From: Chelonobacter oris
GTDB lineage: Bacteria > Pseudomonadota > Gammaproteobacteria > Enterobacterales > Pasteurellaceae
Direction of reading: 5' to 3'
DNA length: 64,000 bases
Assembly (NCBI RefSeq): GCF_000772535.1
Contig: NZ_JSUM01000014.1
Span: 124,001 to 188,000 of the forward strand
Part shown: piece after piece, positions 47,987 to 59,694 of the stretch
Layout of the letters: the number at the start of each line of letters is the position of its first letter
How positions within the stretch are numbered: the first letter of the stretch is position 1
Notes under the pieces: generated by a model
What the model was told of the DNA's origin: nothing
The model's database searches: none
What the model saw: the letters and a program-made list of their open reading frames with translations, nothing else
Translations under genes and position numbers: made by a program

Positions 47987-48313
47987 TTATTCGTCGACAA
48001 AAGAATCTTTTAAGCGCTCGTTCGCACGCCGTGCTTCGCCTTTATGCTGTAATTTATTCAGTTGACGCTCCAGCTTTTCTTCCAGATCGTTAATAGTTTT
48101 GTACATATCTTCGCCTTCGGCACTGGCAAATAAATCGCCGATCGGTGTGCCGATTGACGCTTCAGCGGCAAAACCTTGAGGTGTTTTGTTCAAAATAAAG
48201 TGCGGATTAATCAGTTGGGTTTGCCATTTTTCCAGTTTGGCGACACGTTCTTCAACATGAGCGCGAATTGCAGGGGTAATTTCCATTTGTTTGCTTGTAA
48301 TTTTTACTGTCAT
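47987..48313 (-). CDS. raiA: ribosome hibernation/translation inhibitor RaiA (YfiA)
   Basis: Binds idle 30S A/P sites and stops translation in stationary phase. 108 residues, single HPF-type domain: [49 protein letters not shown] and a lysine-rich [21 protein letters not shown]. The C-terminal tail ([14 protein letters not shown]) is short, as in RaiA. Monocistronic, with a 14-base palindrome in its leader. Confidence 0.95.
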   Translation of the reverse strand: MTVKITSKQMEITPAIRAHVEERVAKLEKWQTQLINPHFILNKTPQGFAAEASIGTPIGDLFASAEGEDMYKTINDLEEKLERQLNKLQHKGEARRANERLKDSFVDE

Positions 48314-48346
48314 AGTATTTTACCTCTTTATTTTAGGTAGGTTGCC

Positions 48347-48360
48347 GAGTGCCGGCACTC
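48347..48360. other. 14-base palindrome in the raiA leader
   Basis: GAGTGCCGGCACTC, a perfect palindrome about 35 bases before the raiA ATG, with no T run. It could be a dimer-protein operator or an mRNA stem. No known regulator consensus recognised. Confidence 0.6.
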
Positions 48361-48565
48361 AAGAAAAATCCGTTTAGCTTTAGTTACAACATAGTCCTAC
48401 TGCTGAGAGATTTCAAGCTCTTTTCTTTGATCTATAACACAATTTAATAAAAAATAGGCATCGGACGAAAAATGGAGGAATTTCCCTTTTATTTTGAATG
48501 AAAGTTGTTATGATAATCGGGATTGCCATTCTGTCTCAGCCCGTAACGCCGCCATTTTTTTATCC

Positions 48566-48832
48566 TTAAATTCTTTTTTCACGCCGCATTTTGCTTTCGA
48601 TATAGCTACAACTCGGCCGTACTTGATAGCCTTTTTGATCAACAAATGCGATAAACGCCCGATACAGTTCATCGGCTATTCCTTGACCGCGCAGACGTGA
48701 ATCAACAAAGGTGTGATGGGCATCAAGCCGGTTATCGCCTAAAGTGCGGTATGTCAATTCGGCGATACGTGAGCCGTTTTGTTCGATAAAAAATGCACCC
48801 TGTTCTGAATTATGTTGATGTTGAATTTGCAT
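48566..48832 (-). CDS. small GNAT-like N-acetyltransferase (YjdJ type)
   Basis: 88 residues: a minimal GNAT fold with TFVDSRLRGQGIADELYRAF, the acetyl-CoA pyrophosphate loop (RxxGxG/A), and a late CSYIESKM. YjdJ-type proteins are short and their substrates are unknown. It is 12 bases after yacG, the third gene of coaE-yacG-GNAT. Confidence 0.8.
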   Translation of the reverse strand: MQIQHQHNSEQGAFFIEQNGSRIAELTYRTLGDNRLDAHHTFVDSRLRGQGIADELYRAFIAFVDQKGYQVRPSCSYIESKMRREKRI

Positions 48833-48844
48833 TGCGCCGCTCCT

Positions 48845-49685
<841 letters not shown>

Positions 49686-49704
49686 TTAACTTTTTCCACC
49701 TTGC

Positions 49705-49729
49705 AAAAGGGCGGATATATAATCCGCCC
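49705..49729 (-). terminator. pntAB terminator
   Basis: Leftward GGGCGGAT-TATAT-ATCCGCCC followed by TTTT, about 30 bases past the pntB stop. Confidence 0.8.
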
Positions 49730-49759
49730 GATTTTGTTTTATCACCGTTATTTATGCTA

Positions 49760-51133
49760 TTACAATGCTTTCAAAATATCGTCCACACGCTCTTTGGCAT
49801 CGCCGAACAACATTTGGGTGTTGTCTTTGAAGAACAGTGGATTTTGCACGCCTGCGTAACCGACCGCCATCGAGCGTTTGAATACGATGACGTTTTGTGC
49901 TTTCCACACTTCCAACACCGGCATACCGGCAATCGGACTGTTTGGATCGTCCAATGCCGCCGGATTGACGGTGTCGTTAGCGCCGATGACCAATACCACA
50001 TCGGTTTCCGGGAAATCTTCGTTGATTTCATCCATTTCCAACACAATATCGTAAGGCACTTTGGCTTCCGCCAACAGCACGTTCATATGCCCCGGCAAAC
50101 GCCCTGCAACAGGGTGAATCCCGAAACGGACATTAACGCCTTTTTCCCGCAATTTTTGCGTAATTTCTGCGACCGGATATTGCGCCTGCGCCACCGCCAT
50201 GCCGTATCCCGGGGTGATGATCACCGAGCCGGCATTTTTCAGCATTTCCGCCACCTCTTCAGCATTGGTTTCACGGTGTTCGCCTTGCTCTTCATCGGAA
50301 CTCGCTTGTACGTCATTACCAAAACCACCGGCAATCACGCTGATGAAAGAGCGGTTCATCGCTTTACACATGATATAGGACAGAATCGCACCGGAAGAGC
50401 CGACCAACGCACCGGTTACGATTAACAAGTCGTTGTTCAACATGAAACCCGCCGCCGCTGCCGCCCAGCCCGAATAGGAGTTCAGCATAGAGACCACCAC
50501 CGGCATATCCGCACCGCCGATTGACGCCACCAAATGCCAGCCGAATGCCAAGGCAATAATGGTCATTAAAATTAACGGGAACAAACTTGCATCACCGACA
50601 AAGGTGATCATCAGCAATACCGAAACCACTACTGCCGCCAAATTCAGCTTATGACGATGCGGCAATGCCAACGCTTTGGAATTAATGATCCCGCGCAATT
50701 TGCCGAATGCCACGATAGAACCGGTGAACGTTACCGCTCCGATAAAGATACCTAAAAAGACTTCGACATCGTGAATATTCTGCATCACGGAATCGGTGAT
50801 GCCGTGCGGTGCGAAATAGCTGTTGAAACCGACTAACACCGCCGCCAAACCGACGAAGCTGTGTAGAATCGCCACCAATTCAGGCATTTCGGTCATTTCG
50901 ACTTTCAGCGCACGTTGAATCCCCAACACCGCACCGATCACCATGGCAATGATAATCCACCAGTGACCATGTGTTTCCGGGCCGAAAATAGTTGCCACCA
51001 ACGCAATCGCCATCCCGACGATCCCGTACCAACAACCTGCTTTTGCCGTTTCATGTTTAGAAAGGCCCGCCAAACTCATAATAAACAGTAGCGCAGCTAC
51101 AATATAAGCGGCTTGTACAAAACCTGCTGACAT
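49760..51133 (-). CDS. pntB: NAD(P) transhydrogenase subunit beta
   Basis: Membrane-bound proton-translocating transhydrogenase making NADPH from NADH. 457 residues: about eight transmembrane helices, then the NADP-binding domain III with [44 protein letters not shown] and [14 protein letters not shown]. 10 bases after pntA. Confidence 0.97.
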   Translation of the reverse strand: MSAGFVQAAYIVAALLFIMSLAGLSKHETAKAGCWYGIVGMAIALVATIFGPETHGHWWIIIAMVIGAVLGIQRALKVEMTEMPELVAILHSFVGLAAVLVGFNSYFAPHGITDSVMQNIHDVEVFLGIFIGAVTFTGSIVAFGKLRGIINSKALALPHRHKLNLAAVVVSVLLMITFVGDASLFPLILMTIIALAFGWHLVASIGGADMPVVVSMLNSYSGWAAAAAGFMLNNDLLIVTGALVGSSGAILSYIMCKAMNRSFISVIAGGFGNDVQASSDEEQGEHRETNAEEVAEMLKNAGSVIITPGYGMAVAQAQYPVAEITQKLREKGVNVRFGIHPVAGRLPGHMNVLLAEAKVPYDIVLEMDEINEDFPETDVVLVIGANDTVNPAALDDPNSPIAGMPVLEVWKAQNVIVFKRSMAVGYAGVQNPLFFKDNTQMLFGDAKERVDDILKAL

Positions 51134-51143
51134 TCTTTTCTCC

Positions 51144-52676
51144 TTAACCTTTTCTAAACATCGCCAACATACGTTGGGTTACTTTAAAACCACCGAAAAT
51201 ATTGATGCTCGCCACCAAAATCGCGATAAAAGACAGGAATGTTACCACGCCGTTTCCATGCCCGATTTGCAGTAGGGCGCCGACGATAATAATCCCCGAA
51301 ATCGCATTGGTTACCGCCATCAACGGCGTATGCAGCGCATGGCTGACATTCCACACCACATAGTAACCGACCACGCAAGCCAGTACGAATACGGTGAAGT
51401 GTGACAAAAATGCCGCCGGCGCCACCGAAGCAATCCATAAGAAGACCACCGCTACCGCCGCCATAATGCCGTATTTCACCGCAGGATTGACCGGTTTTTC
51501 TTCTTTTTTCGCCGCCGGTGCCGCCGGCGCTTTTTGTTGTGGTTGTGCCGACACTTGAATCGGCGGTGCCGGCCAAGTGACTTCACCGTCACGAATGATG
51601 GTCACGCCGCGCAAAATCACGTCATCGAAATCAATATTGATGTTACCGTCTTTTTCTTTACACAACAGTTTCAGTAAATTGACCAAGTTAGTGCCGTAAA
51701 GCTGTGAAGACTGGGTCGGCAATCGACTCGGCAAATCGGTATAACCGATAATTTTGACCTGATTATCGGTTACCACGACTTCGCCGGCTTTGGTCAACTC
51801 ACAGTTGCCGCCGGTTGCCGCCGCCAAATCGACAATCACGCTGCCCGGTTTCATGCTTTCGACCATCTCTTTGGTGATCAAGCGCGGAGCCGGTTTGCCG
51901 GGGATAAGTGCGGTCGTGATGATAATATCAACCTCTTTCGCTTGCTCGGCATACAATGCCAATGCACGACGGTTAAATTCATCGGACATGACTTTGGCAT
52001 AACCGTCGCCGCTGCCGCCTTCTTCTTTAAAATCAATTTCTAAGAACGAAGCGCCCATACTTTGCACTTGTTCTTTCACTTCGGGACGGGAGTCGAAAGC
52101 TCGCACGATCGCACCCAAGCTGTTTGCCGCACCGATTGCCGCCAACCCCGCCACACCGGCGCCGATCACCAACACTTTTGCCGGCGGTACTTTGCCGGCT
52201 GCGGTAATTTGTCCGGTGAAGAAACTGCCGAACTCATGGGCGGCTTCAACCACCGCACGATAACCGGCAATGTTCGCCATTGAACTTAACGCATCAAGCG
52301 ATTGTGCGCGAGAAATACGCGGAACGGATTCCATACCCAATACATTGATTTTTTTCTCGGATAATTTTTTGACTAAATCCGGATTTTGAGCAGGCCAAAT
52401 AAAGCTGACTAAAGTTGCGCCCTCTTTAATTTGGGCAATCTCCGCCTCAGTCGGCGCATTGACTTTAAAAATAATGTCAGAATTCCAAACCTCATTTGCC
52501 GTGCTAACCGTTGCTCCGGCTTCGGTAAAGGCGGCATCTTCAAAACTGGCTTTAAAACCGGCATCACGTTCCACGACAACCTCAAACCCTAGCTTTAAAA
52601 TCTGCTGTACGGTTTTCGGTGTTGCCGCTACCCGACTTTCATTGTCGAGCAGTTCTCTAGGTACACCAATTCGCAT
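51144..52676 (-). CDS. pntA: NAD(P) transhydrogenase subunit alpha
   Basis: Carries the NAD(H)-binding domain I and the first helices of the membrane domain. 510 residues. Alanine-dehydrogenase-like N terminus [20 protein letters not shown], nucleotide fold [29 protein letters not shown], and four C-terminal membrane helices after a Pro/Ala-rich linker near 385-400. First gene of pntAB; divergent to sfsA. Confidence 0.97.
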   Translation of the reverse strand: MRIGVPRELLDNESRVAATPKTVQQILKLGFEVVVERDAGFKASFEDAAFTEAGATVSTANEVWNSDIIFKVNAPTEAEIAQIKEGATLVSFIWPAQNPDLVKKLSEKKINVLGMESVPRISRAQSLDALSSMANIAGYRAVVEAAHEFGSFFTGQITAAGKVPPAKVLVIGAGVAGLAAIGAANSLGAIVRAFDSRPEVKEQVQSMGASFLEIDFKEEGGSGDGYAKVMSDEFNRRALALYAEQAKEVDIIITTALIPGKPAPRLITKEMVESMKPGSVIVDLAAATGGNCELTKAGEVVVTDNQVKIIGYTDLPSRLPTQSSQLYGTNLVNLLKLLCKEKDGNINIDFDDVILRGVTIIRDGEVTWPAPPIQVSAQPQQKAPAAPAAKKEEKPVNPAVKYGIMAAVAVVFLWIASVAPAAFLSHFTVFVLACVVGYYVVWNVSHALHTPLMAVTNAISGIIIVGALLQIGHGNGVVTFLSFIAILVASINIFGGFKVTQRMLAMFRKG

Positions 52677-52925
52677 AATCGTTTACTTCCTTAATTGGCT
52701 GGTTAACAACAGCTTGAATACCGACGGTATTCAACCCAAAAAGCGCAGACTGACTCCAATCTTTGCTGAAATTCCTGTGTCGGCGATAATACCAACAACA
52801 AAAATCAAATCGGTTTAACTTTATCACTTATTGTTACGAAATGGGGAAAATTTTTGCAAAAAATCTGTCGGTTTGATATTAAATATGCTATTAAAATCAT
52901 TCCAACCACGCATCAATAACATCTT

Positions 52926-53645
52926 ATGCAATTACCTCTGTTACAATCCGCTGTTTTGCTCCGCCGCTACAAACGTTTTTTATCCGATATTGAACTACCG
53001 AACGGCGAAATTATCACCATTCATTGTGCTAACACCGGCGCAATGACCGGCTGCGGCGAGGCTGGCGATACGGTTTGGTATTCCACTTCCGATAATCTAA
53101 AACGTAAATATCCGCATTCTTGGGAGCTGACCGAAAAACCGAACGGCGATTTAGTGTGTGTGAATACGATTCGGGCGAATCAAGTAGTACAAGAAGCGTT
53201 GCAGCAGCAGCGAATAGCCGAATTAGCCGACTACCAAACGATTTTGCCGGAAGTCAAATACGGCGCGGAAAACAGCCGGATTGATTTTCTGCTGCAACAA
53301 ACCGCACTTGCGGACTGCTATGTCGAAGTGAAATCCACTACGTTGATGGAAAGTGCGGTCGGCATGTTTCCCGATGCCAAAACCGAGCGCGGTCAAAAGC
53401 ATTTGCGCGAATTAATGCAAATAAAACGGCAAGGCAAACACGCTGTGATTTTTTTCGCTGCGCTACACAGCGGCATTCAGGCTTTCCGCGTTGCCGGACA
53501 AATTGATCCGACATATGCCGATTTACTACGACAAGCGCAACAATGCGGAGTGCAAGTGCTGAGTTATGCTTGTGTTTTCCATAAAGAACAGGGTGTTCCC
53601 AGCGCACTTGAGCTGACACACCGAATTCCGCTCATCGATAAGTAA
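52926..53645 (+). CDS. sfsA: sugar fermentation stimulation protein SfsA
   Basis: Nuclease-like fold protein of 239 residues; in E. coli linked to maltose gene expression, function not settled. [37 protein letters not shown], and the nuclease-like [15 protein letters not shown] with [17 protein letters not shown] are present. Divergent to pntA. Immediately downstream is the Fur-box/small-RNA-like unit; no separate terminator was identified for sfsA. Confidence 0.94.
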   Translation: MQLPLLQSAVLLRRYKRFLSDIELPNGEIITIHCANTGAMTGCGEAGDTVWYSTSDNLKRKYPHSWELTEKPNGDLVCVNTIRANQVVQEALQQQRIAELADYQTILPEVKYGAENSRIDFLLQQTALADCYVEVKSTTLMESAVGMFPDAKTERGQKHLRELMQIKRQGKHAVIFFAALHSGIQAFRVAGQIDPTYADLLRQAQQCGVQVLSYACVFHKEQGVPSALELTHRIPLIDK

Positions 53646-53661
53646 AGAAATGTAATTTCAC

Positions 53662-53690
53662 TTCCCAATATTAATGATAACAATTATCAT
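53662..53690 (+). promoter_or_regulatory. candidate promoter of the small-RNA-like unit
   Basis: TTCCCA, a 17-bp spacer and TATCAT. The -10 lies inside the right arm of the Fur-type palindrome. Predicted start near 53697. Confidence 0.45.
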
Positions 53691-53694
53691 TAAT
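53670..53694. promoter_or_regulatory. perfect Fur-type palindrome
   Basis: ATTAATGATAA-CAA-TTATCATTAAT, 11-bp arms with a 3-base centre. The core TGATAAC-A-ATTATCA matches the Fur 7-1-7 consensus at 13 of 14 positions, the best Fur site in the window. It lies between sfsA and tyrS and covers the candidate promoter above. Confidence 0.75.
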
Positions 53695-53696
53695 AA

Positions 53697-53769
53697 CACT
53701 AGATAACTCGAATAAATCTAGATAATCACTCCAACATTTCATGCCTCTCCCCACAAGAGGCTTTTTTTT
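53697..53769 (+). ncRNA. probable Fur-repressed small RNA
   Basis: About 72 nt between a Fur-type operator and an intrinsic terminator, with no reading frame. Structure: 5' stem CTAGAT / ATCTAG (53699-53704 with 53716-53721, 11-base loop), a single-stranded AU-rich linker (53722-53742), then stem GCCTCT / AGAGGC (53743-53748 with 53756-53761), a CCCCACA loop, and T8. This is the usual layout of Hfq-type regulatory RNAs; the exposed C-rich loop could pair with Shine-Dalgarno sequences. H. influenzae has a Fur-regulated small RNA called HrrF; orthology is possible but not shown. Alternative: an attenuated leader of tyrS. Confidence 0.6.
53743..53769 (+). terminator. terminator of the small-RNA-like unit
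   Basis: 6-bp GC-rich stem, 7-base loop CCCCACA, and eight T. It is 153 bases before the tyrS ATG, so it would separate tyrS from any upstream transcript. Confidence 0.88.
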
Positions 53770-53921
53770 GCCTGAAATTCGGCACAGTGCCGACATCGCG
53801 CTATTCACCGATTAAAGACGGCTTGATTAAAATATCCCCGATAAGCGCTTTCTATTTGATTTTTTATGCTTATAATAATTCGCTTATTGTTTTATTCAAA
53901 ATAACCATAGCCGAGAAAATT

Positions 53922-55109
53922 ATGACAGACCTAAACACCACCCTCGCCGAACTGAAACGCGGCGTTGAAGAAGTGCTTTCCGAAGCCGATTTGATTGAAA
54001 AACTGAAAGAGAACCGCCCGCTAAAAGTGAAACTGGGCGCAGATCCGACGGCGCCGGACATTCACTTGGGGCACACTGTCGTTTTAAACAAATTACGCCA
54101 ATTTCAACAATTAGGGCATGAAGTTTATTTTCTGATCGGTGATTTCACCGGCATGGTCGGCGATCCGTCCGGCAAAAACAGCACTCGCCCGCCACTGACT
54201 CGTGAAGACGTGCTGGCGAATGCGGAAACCTATAAACAGCAAATTTTCAAAATTTTAGATCCACAAAAAACTAAAATCGTATTTAACTCCGACTGGTTGG
54301 GTAAATTGGGCACGGAAGGCATGATTCGCCTCGCTTCCAATTACACCGTGGCGCGAATGTTGGAACGTGACGATTTTAAAAAACGGTTTGCCGGCAATCA
54401 ACCGATTGCTATTCATGAATTTATCTATCCGCTGTTGCAAGGGTACGATTCCGTTGCATTGGAAGCCGATGTAGAATTGGGCGGAACAGACCAAAAATTT
54501 AATTTATTGGTCGGACGTGAATTGCAAAAATCTACCGGACAAAAACCTCAAGTCGCCATGACCCTGCCGTTATTGGAAGGATTGGACGGCGAGAAAAAAA
54601 TGTCTAAATCACTGGGCAACTATATCGGCATCAGTGAAGCCCCGGACGACATGTTCGGCAAAGTGATGTCGATTTCCGATGACTTAATGTGGCGTTGGTA
54701 TGACCTGCTATCTTTCCGTCCGTTAAGCGAAATTACCGACTTAAAAACCGACGTACAAAACGGTCGTAATCCGCGTGATGTAAAAGTACTGCTGGCAAAA
54801 GAGATTATCGCCCGTTTCCACAGCGAAGCCGATGCTGATGCTGCCGAGCAAACGTTCATCAACCGCTTCCAAAAAGGTGCGATGCCGGACAACATGCCTG
54901 AATTTGAATTTTCGGGCGAAATCGGCTTGGCGAATTTATTGAAAGACGCCGGTTTGGTCGCCTCCACTTCGGAAGCCAACCGCATGGTACAACAAGGCGG
55001 GGTGAAAATTAACGGCGAAAAAGTCGAAGACGCTAAATTGGTTATCACTGCTTCAAGTGCGGTTTACCAAGTCGGCAAACGCAAATTTGCCCGAGTAACC
55101 GTCAAATAA
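53922..55109 (+). CDS. tyrS: tyrosyl-tRNA synthetase
   Basis: Class I synthetase charging tRNA-Tyr. 395 residues from [15 protein letters not shown], the length of the H. influenzae type; 45 in-frame codons upstream are AT-rich gap sequence and excluded. HIGH-type motif [15 protein letters not shown] motif KKMSKSLGN, and a C-terminal S4 RNA-binding domain ([22 protein letters not shown]). Preceded by the small-RNA unit and its terminator, so it needs its own promoter within 53770-53921. Confidence 0.97.
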   Translation: MTDLNTTLAELKRGVEEVLSEADLIEKLKENRPLKVKLGADPTAPDIHLGHTVVLNKLRQFQQLGHEVYFLIGDFTGMVGDPSGKNSTRPPLTREDVLANAETYKQQIFKILDPQKTKIVFNSDWLGKLGTEGMIRLASNYTVARMLERDDFKKRFAGNQPIAIHEFIYPLLQGYDSVALEADVELGGTDQKFNLLVGRELQKSTGQKPQVAMTLPLLEGLDGEKKMSKSLGNYIGISEAPDDMFGKVMSISDDLMWRWYDLLSFRPLSEITDLKTDVQNGRNPRDVKVLLAKEIIARFHSEADADAAEQTFINRFQKGAMPDNMPEFEFSGEIGLANLLKDAGLVASTSEANRMVQQGGVKINGEKVEDAKLVITASSAVYQVGKRKFARVTVK

Positions 55110-55124
55110 CGTTTTACTTTCCGA

Positions 55125-55163
55125 CGGCAATAGACCGCACTCTTGTCTGTTGCCGCCTGTTTT
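55125..55163 (+). terminator. possible tyrS terminator
   Basis: CGGCAATAGAC / GTCTGTTGCCG stem with one wobble, a 9-base loop and CCTGTTTT. The loop contains a diverged uptake core. Confidence 0.5.
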
Positions 55164-55240
55164 CGGCGCCGTTTGAGCATAAAATTTCCCCGTTTTAACC
55201 CGCTCGTCCCCGCTAAAAAATAGGCATTTACTGTTTTTTT

Positions 55241-55249
55241 TGTTATGCT
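55241..55249 (+). promoter_or_regulatory. extended -10 before the glycine-zipper lipoprotein gene
   Basis: TGTTATGCT, with TAGGCA 17 bases upstream of the hexamer as a possible -35. 35 bp before the ATG. Confidence 0.45.
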
Positions 55250-55283
55250 GAACACGATTTATTCCCAAGACTAAGGAGTTTAT

Positions 55284-55487
55284 ATGAAAAAGATTGCGTT
55301 TAAATCCTCTATCTTAGCTTTAGTTTTCTTGTTTATCGCCGGTTGTTCGAACATGACAACCAGACAGAAAAACACCGCAATTGGTGCGGCCGTCGGCGGT
55401 GTCGCCGGGAATGTTATCGGCAACAGCACCGGCGCCACATTAGGCGGTGCGGCTCTCGGCGGCGTTATCGGCAGCCAAGTCGAATAA
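55284..55487 (+). CDS. OsmB-like glycine-zipper lipoprotein
   Basis: 67 residues. Lipobox FIAGC (Cys21) after MKKIAFKSSILALVFLFIAG; mature part has a two-pass glycine zipper (GAAVGGVAGNVIGNSTGATLGGAALGGVIGSQ). Same architecture as E. coli OsmB, an osmotically induced outer-membrane lipoprotein; length and motif fit, but glycine-zipper proteins are hard to tell apart. GGAG ribosome site; monocistronic with a hairpin after it. Confidence 0.8.
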   Translation: MKKIAFKSSILALVFLFIAGCSNMTTRQKNTAIGAAVGGVAGNVIGNSTGATLGGAALGGVIGSQVE

Positions 55488-55492
55488 AATTT

Positions 55493-55521
55493 ACGGGCGG
55501 ATCAGATACCGCCCGTTATTT
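55493..55521 (+). terminator. terminator after the glycine-zipper lipoprotein gene
   Basis: ACGGGCGG / CCGCCCGT stem, 8-base loop, then TATTTCCCC; the T run is weak. Confidence 0.55.
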
Positions 55522-55601
55522 CCCCTTCCACATGATATCCCGTCCTCCCGCGCGTTAGCCGATACCTAAACCGACAAATTTTCTCTTAATTCGGAGTACA
55601 C

Positions 55602-55904
55602 ATGAAAAAAATCCAAAAATATCAACCGATGGTCAAAGTCGACGCCTACCTGATTCCCGAAAGCGAAGCGGAACAATATATTGCCGACCGCACTTTAGCC
55701 GCCAAACGCTTGGAAGAGGCCATGCTGACTTTCTGCGAACGGATTGAATACGGCGGCAAAGGTTCACAAGACGGTGAATTTATTACCGGTATCGATCATG
55801 ACGGCGAATATATCGTCTTAATGCACCTCAGCCCGGACGAAGTAGAAGCGGTAACCGCCTGTCAAACTCAAGCGGAGCTGGTTGCACTGTTGAAAGCACA
55901 GTAA
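55602..55904 (+). CDS. small acidic hypothetical protein
   Basis: 100 residues, no signal peptide or membrane segment. MKKIQKYQPMVKVDAYLIPESEAEQ..., a central EYGGKGSQDGEFITGIDHDGEY with possible ligand loop, and an acidic helix at the end. No family recognised. GGAG ribosome site and reasonable codon use support a real gene. Monocistronic, convergent with the next lipoprotein gene. Confidence 0.7.
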   Translation: MKKIQKYQPMVKVDAYLIPESEAEQYIADRTLAAKRLEEAMLTFCERIEYGGKGSQDGEFITGIDHDGEYIVLMHLSPDEVEAVTACQTQAELVALLKAQ

Positions 55905-55911
55905 CGGTAGC

Positions 55912-55938
55912 AAGTGCGGTTATGATCTGACCGCACTT
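55912..55938. terminator. bidirectional terminator from an inverted uptake-sequence pair
   Basis: AAGTGCGGT, 9-base loop, ACCGCACTT between two convergent genes. Stem is perfect; T runs on either side are poor. Confidence 0.65.
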
Positions 55939-55951
55939 CAATTAACAATAA

Positions 55952-56479
55952 TTAAAATAACGAACCTGCAAATAACCATTCACCATCAGGTTGTTTTATC
56001 GCTTCATAGCCCCACCCTGTGCTTTCCTGACTTTGCGGCGAAATATATTGCACTTTAAAATAGACCACATTTGCCGCTTTGCGTTTAATGTTGTTAATTC
56101 GTAATATGTCTAAACAGCCCGATTTATGGTAAGGCATAGCATTAAACGGTGAAACTATATTCCAAGTTCCACTATCGGGATCGGCATAGGCTTTTAATTG
56201 TGCATCTTTTGTTCCACAAGCAATTAATCCGATAAAATGAGAAATAGCCGGTTTTGCTTGTTTAAAAAGTGTCGCGGCTCCCGCCGAAGGTTTTGCTTTA
56301 TTTAGTGCGGCATCAACAGAATTTTGTGCCGATTGCGTAACATACACTGCGTCGCCGGACAGCCCCGTATTAACTTGATTTAAAATCCCTCTCATTGTAC
56401 GACTTGTTTCCAGCAATTGCTGACAACCCGACAAAGCTAAACATATCGCGATCATCATAAACAACTTATACGTCTTCAT
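55952..56479 (-). CDS. lipoprotein of unknown function
   Basis: 175 residues; lipobox ALSGC (Cys19) after MKTYKLFMMIAICLALSG. Mature part has an Ala-rich helical middle (residues 50-75) and a C-terminal beta-rich part (WNIVSPFNAMPYHKSGCLDILRINNIKRK, QESTGWGYEAIKQPDGEWLFAGS). Two further cysteines (ACGTK, SGCLD) may pair. Codon use is more AT-rich than neighbours. No family named; divergent to glnE. Confidence 0.75.
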   Translation of the reverse strand: MKTYKLFMMIAICLALSGCQQLLETSRTMRGILNQVNTGLSGDAVYVTQSAQNSVDAALNKAKPSAGAATLFKQAKPAISHFIGLIACGTKDAQLKAYADPDSGTWNIVSPFNAMPYHKSGCLDILRINNIKRKAANVVYFKVQYISPQSQESTGWGYEAIKQPDGEWLFAGSLF

Positions 56480-56714
56480 ATTCTATAACCCCTTAATAAT
56501 AAAAATAAAAATCGTTTGATTTTACAGCACAGCACAGCACAAGCACTTAGCAACACTTTTTTAAAAATAGTCATGTATTGCTTTACGTTTTAGTTCGCGC
56601 TCAAAAAACATTGCAATCGAAAAGCGTGATAACGACGAATATAAAATTCGCCGCTATTTGTCAATTTATGCTAAAGTTTGCCTCATATTTGGTTGTCTAT
56701 CGGGAATCCGCCTT

Positions 56715-59627
56715 ATGTCGCTTGTTTTGCCTGCTCAATTAAACTCTCTGCAAACACTTTTTACCCTGCTCGAAAACCCCGCTTTAGCGAATGAAATCAA
56801 GACAAGTCCGTTTCGGTCACAGCTCGAAACCGCACTTGCCCTTTCCGATTTCGTATTTGAAGTGTTACGCAAACAGCCTGACTTGCTTTCTCGATGGCGG
56901 CAAACGCCGCCTTCATTACAGACCTGTAGCAATTATGCCGAACGGCTTGCTGCCGAGTTGCAAGAAATTCATGAAGAAGAACAGCTTTATCGGGTGCTAC
57001 GACAATTCCGTAATCGGGAAATGGCGGCATTGAGTTTTTGTCAAAGTTTGAATCTGATGTCGGTGGAACAAACCTTTACCACACTTTCACAACTGGCGGA
57101 AAGCTTGATTGTTGCAACCCGTGATTGGCTGTACCCGAAAATTTGTCAGGAATTAGGTACACCGATGAACAAGTGCGGTCAGCCGCAGCCGCTGCTGATT
57201 CTCGGCATGGGCAAATTGGGCGGATTTGAACTTAATTTTTCTTCCGATATCGATCTGATCTTCACCTATCCCGAAAAAGGCGAAACCGTCGGTGCACGGC
57301 GCAGCGTGGATAATTCGCAATTTTTTATCCGTCTGGCACAACGGATTATCAAAGCGCTGGATCAACACACCATTGACGGTTTTGTCTATCGGGTCGACAT
57401 GCGGCTACGTCCGTTTGGCGATGCCGGCGCACTGGCGCTCAGTTTTGCCGCAATGGAAGATTATTATCAAGAGCAAGGGCGAGATTGGGAGCGCTATGCC
57501 ATGATCAAGGCCCGTTTAATGGGTGATGAAAGCACCAATCCTTATTATGCACAATTGAAAAAAATGCTGATGCCGTTTGTTTATCGGCGTTACATCGATT
57601 TCAGCGTCATTCAGTCGCTGCGTGATATGAAAGCGATGATTGAGCGTGAAATCCGCCGTCGCGGATTGATGGATAATATCAAGCTTGGCGCCGGCGGTAT
57701 TCGTGAAGTCGAATTTATCGTGCAGGTATTCCAATTGATTCGGGGCGGCAGAGAACCGGATTTACAGCACCGCTCGTTGTTAAAAATCCTACCGCACTTG
57801 GTGCGTCTGAACCTGATTCCCGCACCGGAAGCGCATGCGTTGCAGGCAGGCTATCTGTTTTTGCGCCGGGTTGAAAACGTATTACAGGCGATTGCGGATC
57901 AACAAACTCAGCAATTGCCGCAAAATGAAACCGATAAAGTACGGTTAGCCCACGCCTGCCGATATTTCACGGTGTTGGATCCGCAAGGCGAGGTGATCGA
58001 TATTCACTACCCGATTCACGATTGGAACAGCTTTTATGCCTGCTTGCAGCAGCAACACCAAAATGTGCGCAATGTGTTCAGCCAGTTAATCGGCGACGAA
58101 AACGACAGTCAGGAGAACCGACAACACGAATCGGTTTGGAATGATTTTATCCATCTCGGCAATCATCATGAGTATTTGGACACCGCATTGCAGCAATATG
58201 CGTTTACCGCAGAACGGAATGAAACCCTGAAAGCGGAACTCAGCCGCTTTTACAACGACATTCAGCGCCGCCAAATCGGTCAGCGCGGACGTGATGTACT
58301 ATATAAACTCATGCCCTGCGTACTGGATAAACTGCTTGCGCACCCGCAGGTAGAAAGCGTGTTACCGAAAATCCTGAACATTATCGGCAAAATCGTCACC
58401 CGCACCACCTATCTGGAGCTGTTGCTGGAACACCCTTCCGCCTTGAATATGCTGATTCGTCTCTGTGCCGCATCGCCGATGATCGCCGAACAGGTCGCCA
58501 ATTATCCGATTCTGCTGGACGAACTGCTCGATCATAAAACGCTGTTCAATCCGCCGCCGTTCAGCGAATACCGCAACACCTTAAAAGAGTATCTGCTGCG
58601 GATCCCGCAAGACGATGAAGAGCAGCAGATTGATGCACTGCGCCAATTCAAACAAGCCACCTTGCTACGCACCGCCGCCGCCGATATTTTAGACGTGCTG
58701 CCGGTGATGAAAGTCAGCGATCACCTCACCTATCTGGCGGAAGCCATTGTCAGTGCCGTGGTCAATCTGGCATGGCAGCAAACCACCCGACGCTTCGGCA
58801 CGCCGGATCACCTGCAAGCGAATGAAAAAAACTTTCTGGTGATCGCTTACGGCAAGCTGGGCGGTATTGAGTTGGGTTACAATTCCGATTTGGATTTGGT
58901 GTTTTTGTATGACGCCCCGCCGAACGGTCAAACGATCGGCGGTAAACGTTGCATTGACAGCAGCCAGTTTTATTTGCGGCTGGCACAAAAAATCGTCAGT
59001 ATTTTTAATATCAATACCCGCGCCGGCATTTTGTACGAGGTTGATATGCGGCTGCGCCCGTCCGGTTCGTCCGGGCTGTTGGTCAGCAGTATCGAAGCGT
59101 TTGAACAATACCAACAACAAGATGCCTGGACTTGGGAGCGGCAAGCGCTGGTACGCACCCGTGCGATTTACGGCGAAACTGTACTTCAAGTGCGGTTTGC
59201 GCAAATTCGGGCAAGCATTCTGGCGACGGCGCGCGATATATCGCAATTGAAAAATGATGTCAGTGAGATGCGTGAAAAAATGTATCAACACCTCGCCAAC
59301 ACGCAACCGGGCAGGTTTAATATCAAAACCGATGCCGGCGGCATCACCGATATTGAATTTATCGCCCAATATCTGGTACTCGCCAATGCCCCGCAGCACC
59401 CCGAACTCTGTCGCTGGTCGGACAATGTACGGATTTTCGACAGCATGGCTGAGGCACAAGTGCTAAGTGCGGTTCAAAGCAAAACATTAAAACGCTGCTA
59501 TGTCGATTTGCGCAATCGGATCCACCATCTCAATTTGATCGGTCAAAAATCCGTTGTCAGCGAACAAGAGTTTGTGACGGAAAGAGCTTTCGTCAGAGAA
59601 ATCTGGCAATGGCTGTTTAACCATTAG
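56715..59627 (+). CDS. glnE: glutamine synthetase adenylyltransferase/deadenylase
   Basis: Modifies and demodifies glutamine synthetase according to nitrogen state. 970 residues from ATG ([13 protein letters not shown]); an upstream TTG would add 19 poorly conserved residues. Two nucleotidyltransferase domains: N-terminal deadenylase with [21 protein letters not shown]-terminal adenylylase with [40 protein letters not shown] and [19 protein letters not shown] are the repeated flanking blocks. Precedes argA by 67 bases. Confidence 0.98.
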   Translation: MSLVLPAQLNSLQTLFTLLENPALANEIKTSPFRSQLETALALSDFVFEVLRKQPDLLSRWRQTPPSLQTCSNYAERLAAELQEIHEEEQLYRVLRQFRNREMAALSFCQSLNLMSVEQTFTTLSQLAESLIVATRDWLYPKICQELGTPMNKCGQPQPLLILGMGKLGGFELNFSSDIDLIFTYPEKGETVGARRSVDNSQFFIRLAQRIIKALDQHTIDGFVYRVDMRLRPFGDAGALALSFAAMEDYYQEQGRDWERYAMIKARLMGDESTNPYYAQLKKMLMPFVYRRYIDFSVIQSLRDMKAMIEREIRRRGLMDNIKLGAGGIREVEFIVQVFQLIRGGREPDLQHRSLLKILPHLVRLNLIPAPEAHALQAGYLFLRRVENVLQAIADQQTQQLPQNETDKVRLAHACRYFTVLDPQGEVIDIHYPIHDWNSFYACLQQQHQNVRNVFSQLIGDENDSQENRQHESVWNDFIHLGNHHEYLDTALQQYAFTAERNETLKAELSRFYNDIQRRQIGQRGRDVLYKLMPCVLDKLLAHPQVESVLPKILNIIGKIVTRTTYLELLLEHPSALNMLIRLCAASPMIAEQVANYPILLDELLDHKTLFNPPPFSEYRNTLKEYLLRIPQDDEEQQIDALRQFKQATLLRTAAADILDVLPVMKVSDHLTYLAEAIVSAVVNLAWQQTTRRFGTPDHLQANEKNFLVIAYGKLGGIELGYNSDLDLVFLYDAPPNGQTIGGKRCIDSSQFYLRLAQKIVSIFNINTRAGILYEVDMRLRPSGSSGLLVSSIEAFEQYQQQDAWTWERQALVRTRAIYGETVLQVRFAQIRASILATARDISQLKNDVSEMREKMYQHLANTQPGRFNIKTDAGGITDIEFIAQYLVLANAPQHPELCRWSDNVRIFDSMAEAQVLSAVQSKTLKRCYVDLRNRIHHLNLIGQKSVVSEQEFVTERAFVREIWQWLFNH

Positions 59628-59694
59628 AATGCAGTTGCACCGCATTGCATAAAAATGCAAAATATCGAAATAACGATTTCCCGTGGGACAAAAT

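Noticed and set aside
53787-53921. N-terminal extension of TyrRS
   Set aside because: The 45 in-frame codons are AT-rich and unlike the family; the ATG at 53922 gives the normal N terminus.
56523-56546. CAGCA tandem repeat as a phase-variation tract
   Set aside because: Only about three and a half copies, outside coding sequence; too short to support a claim.
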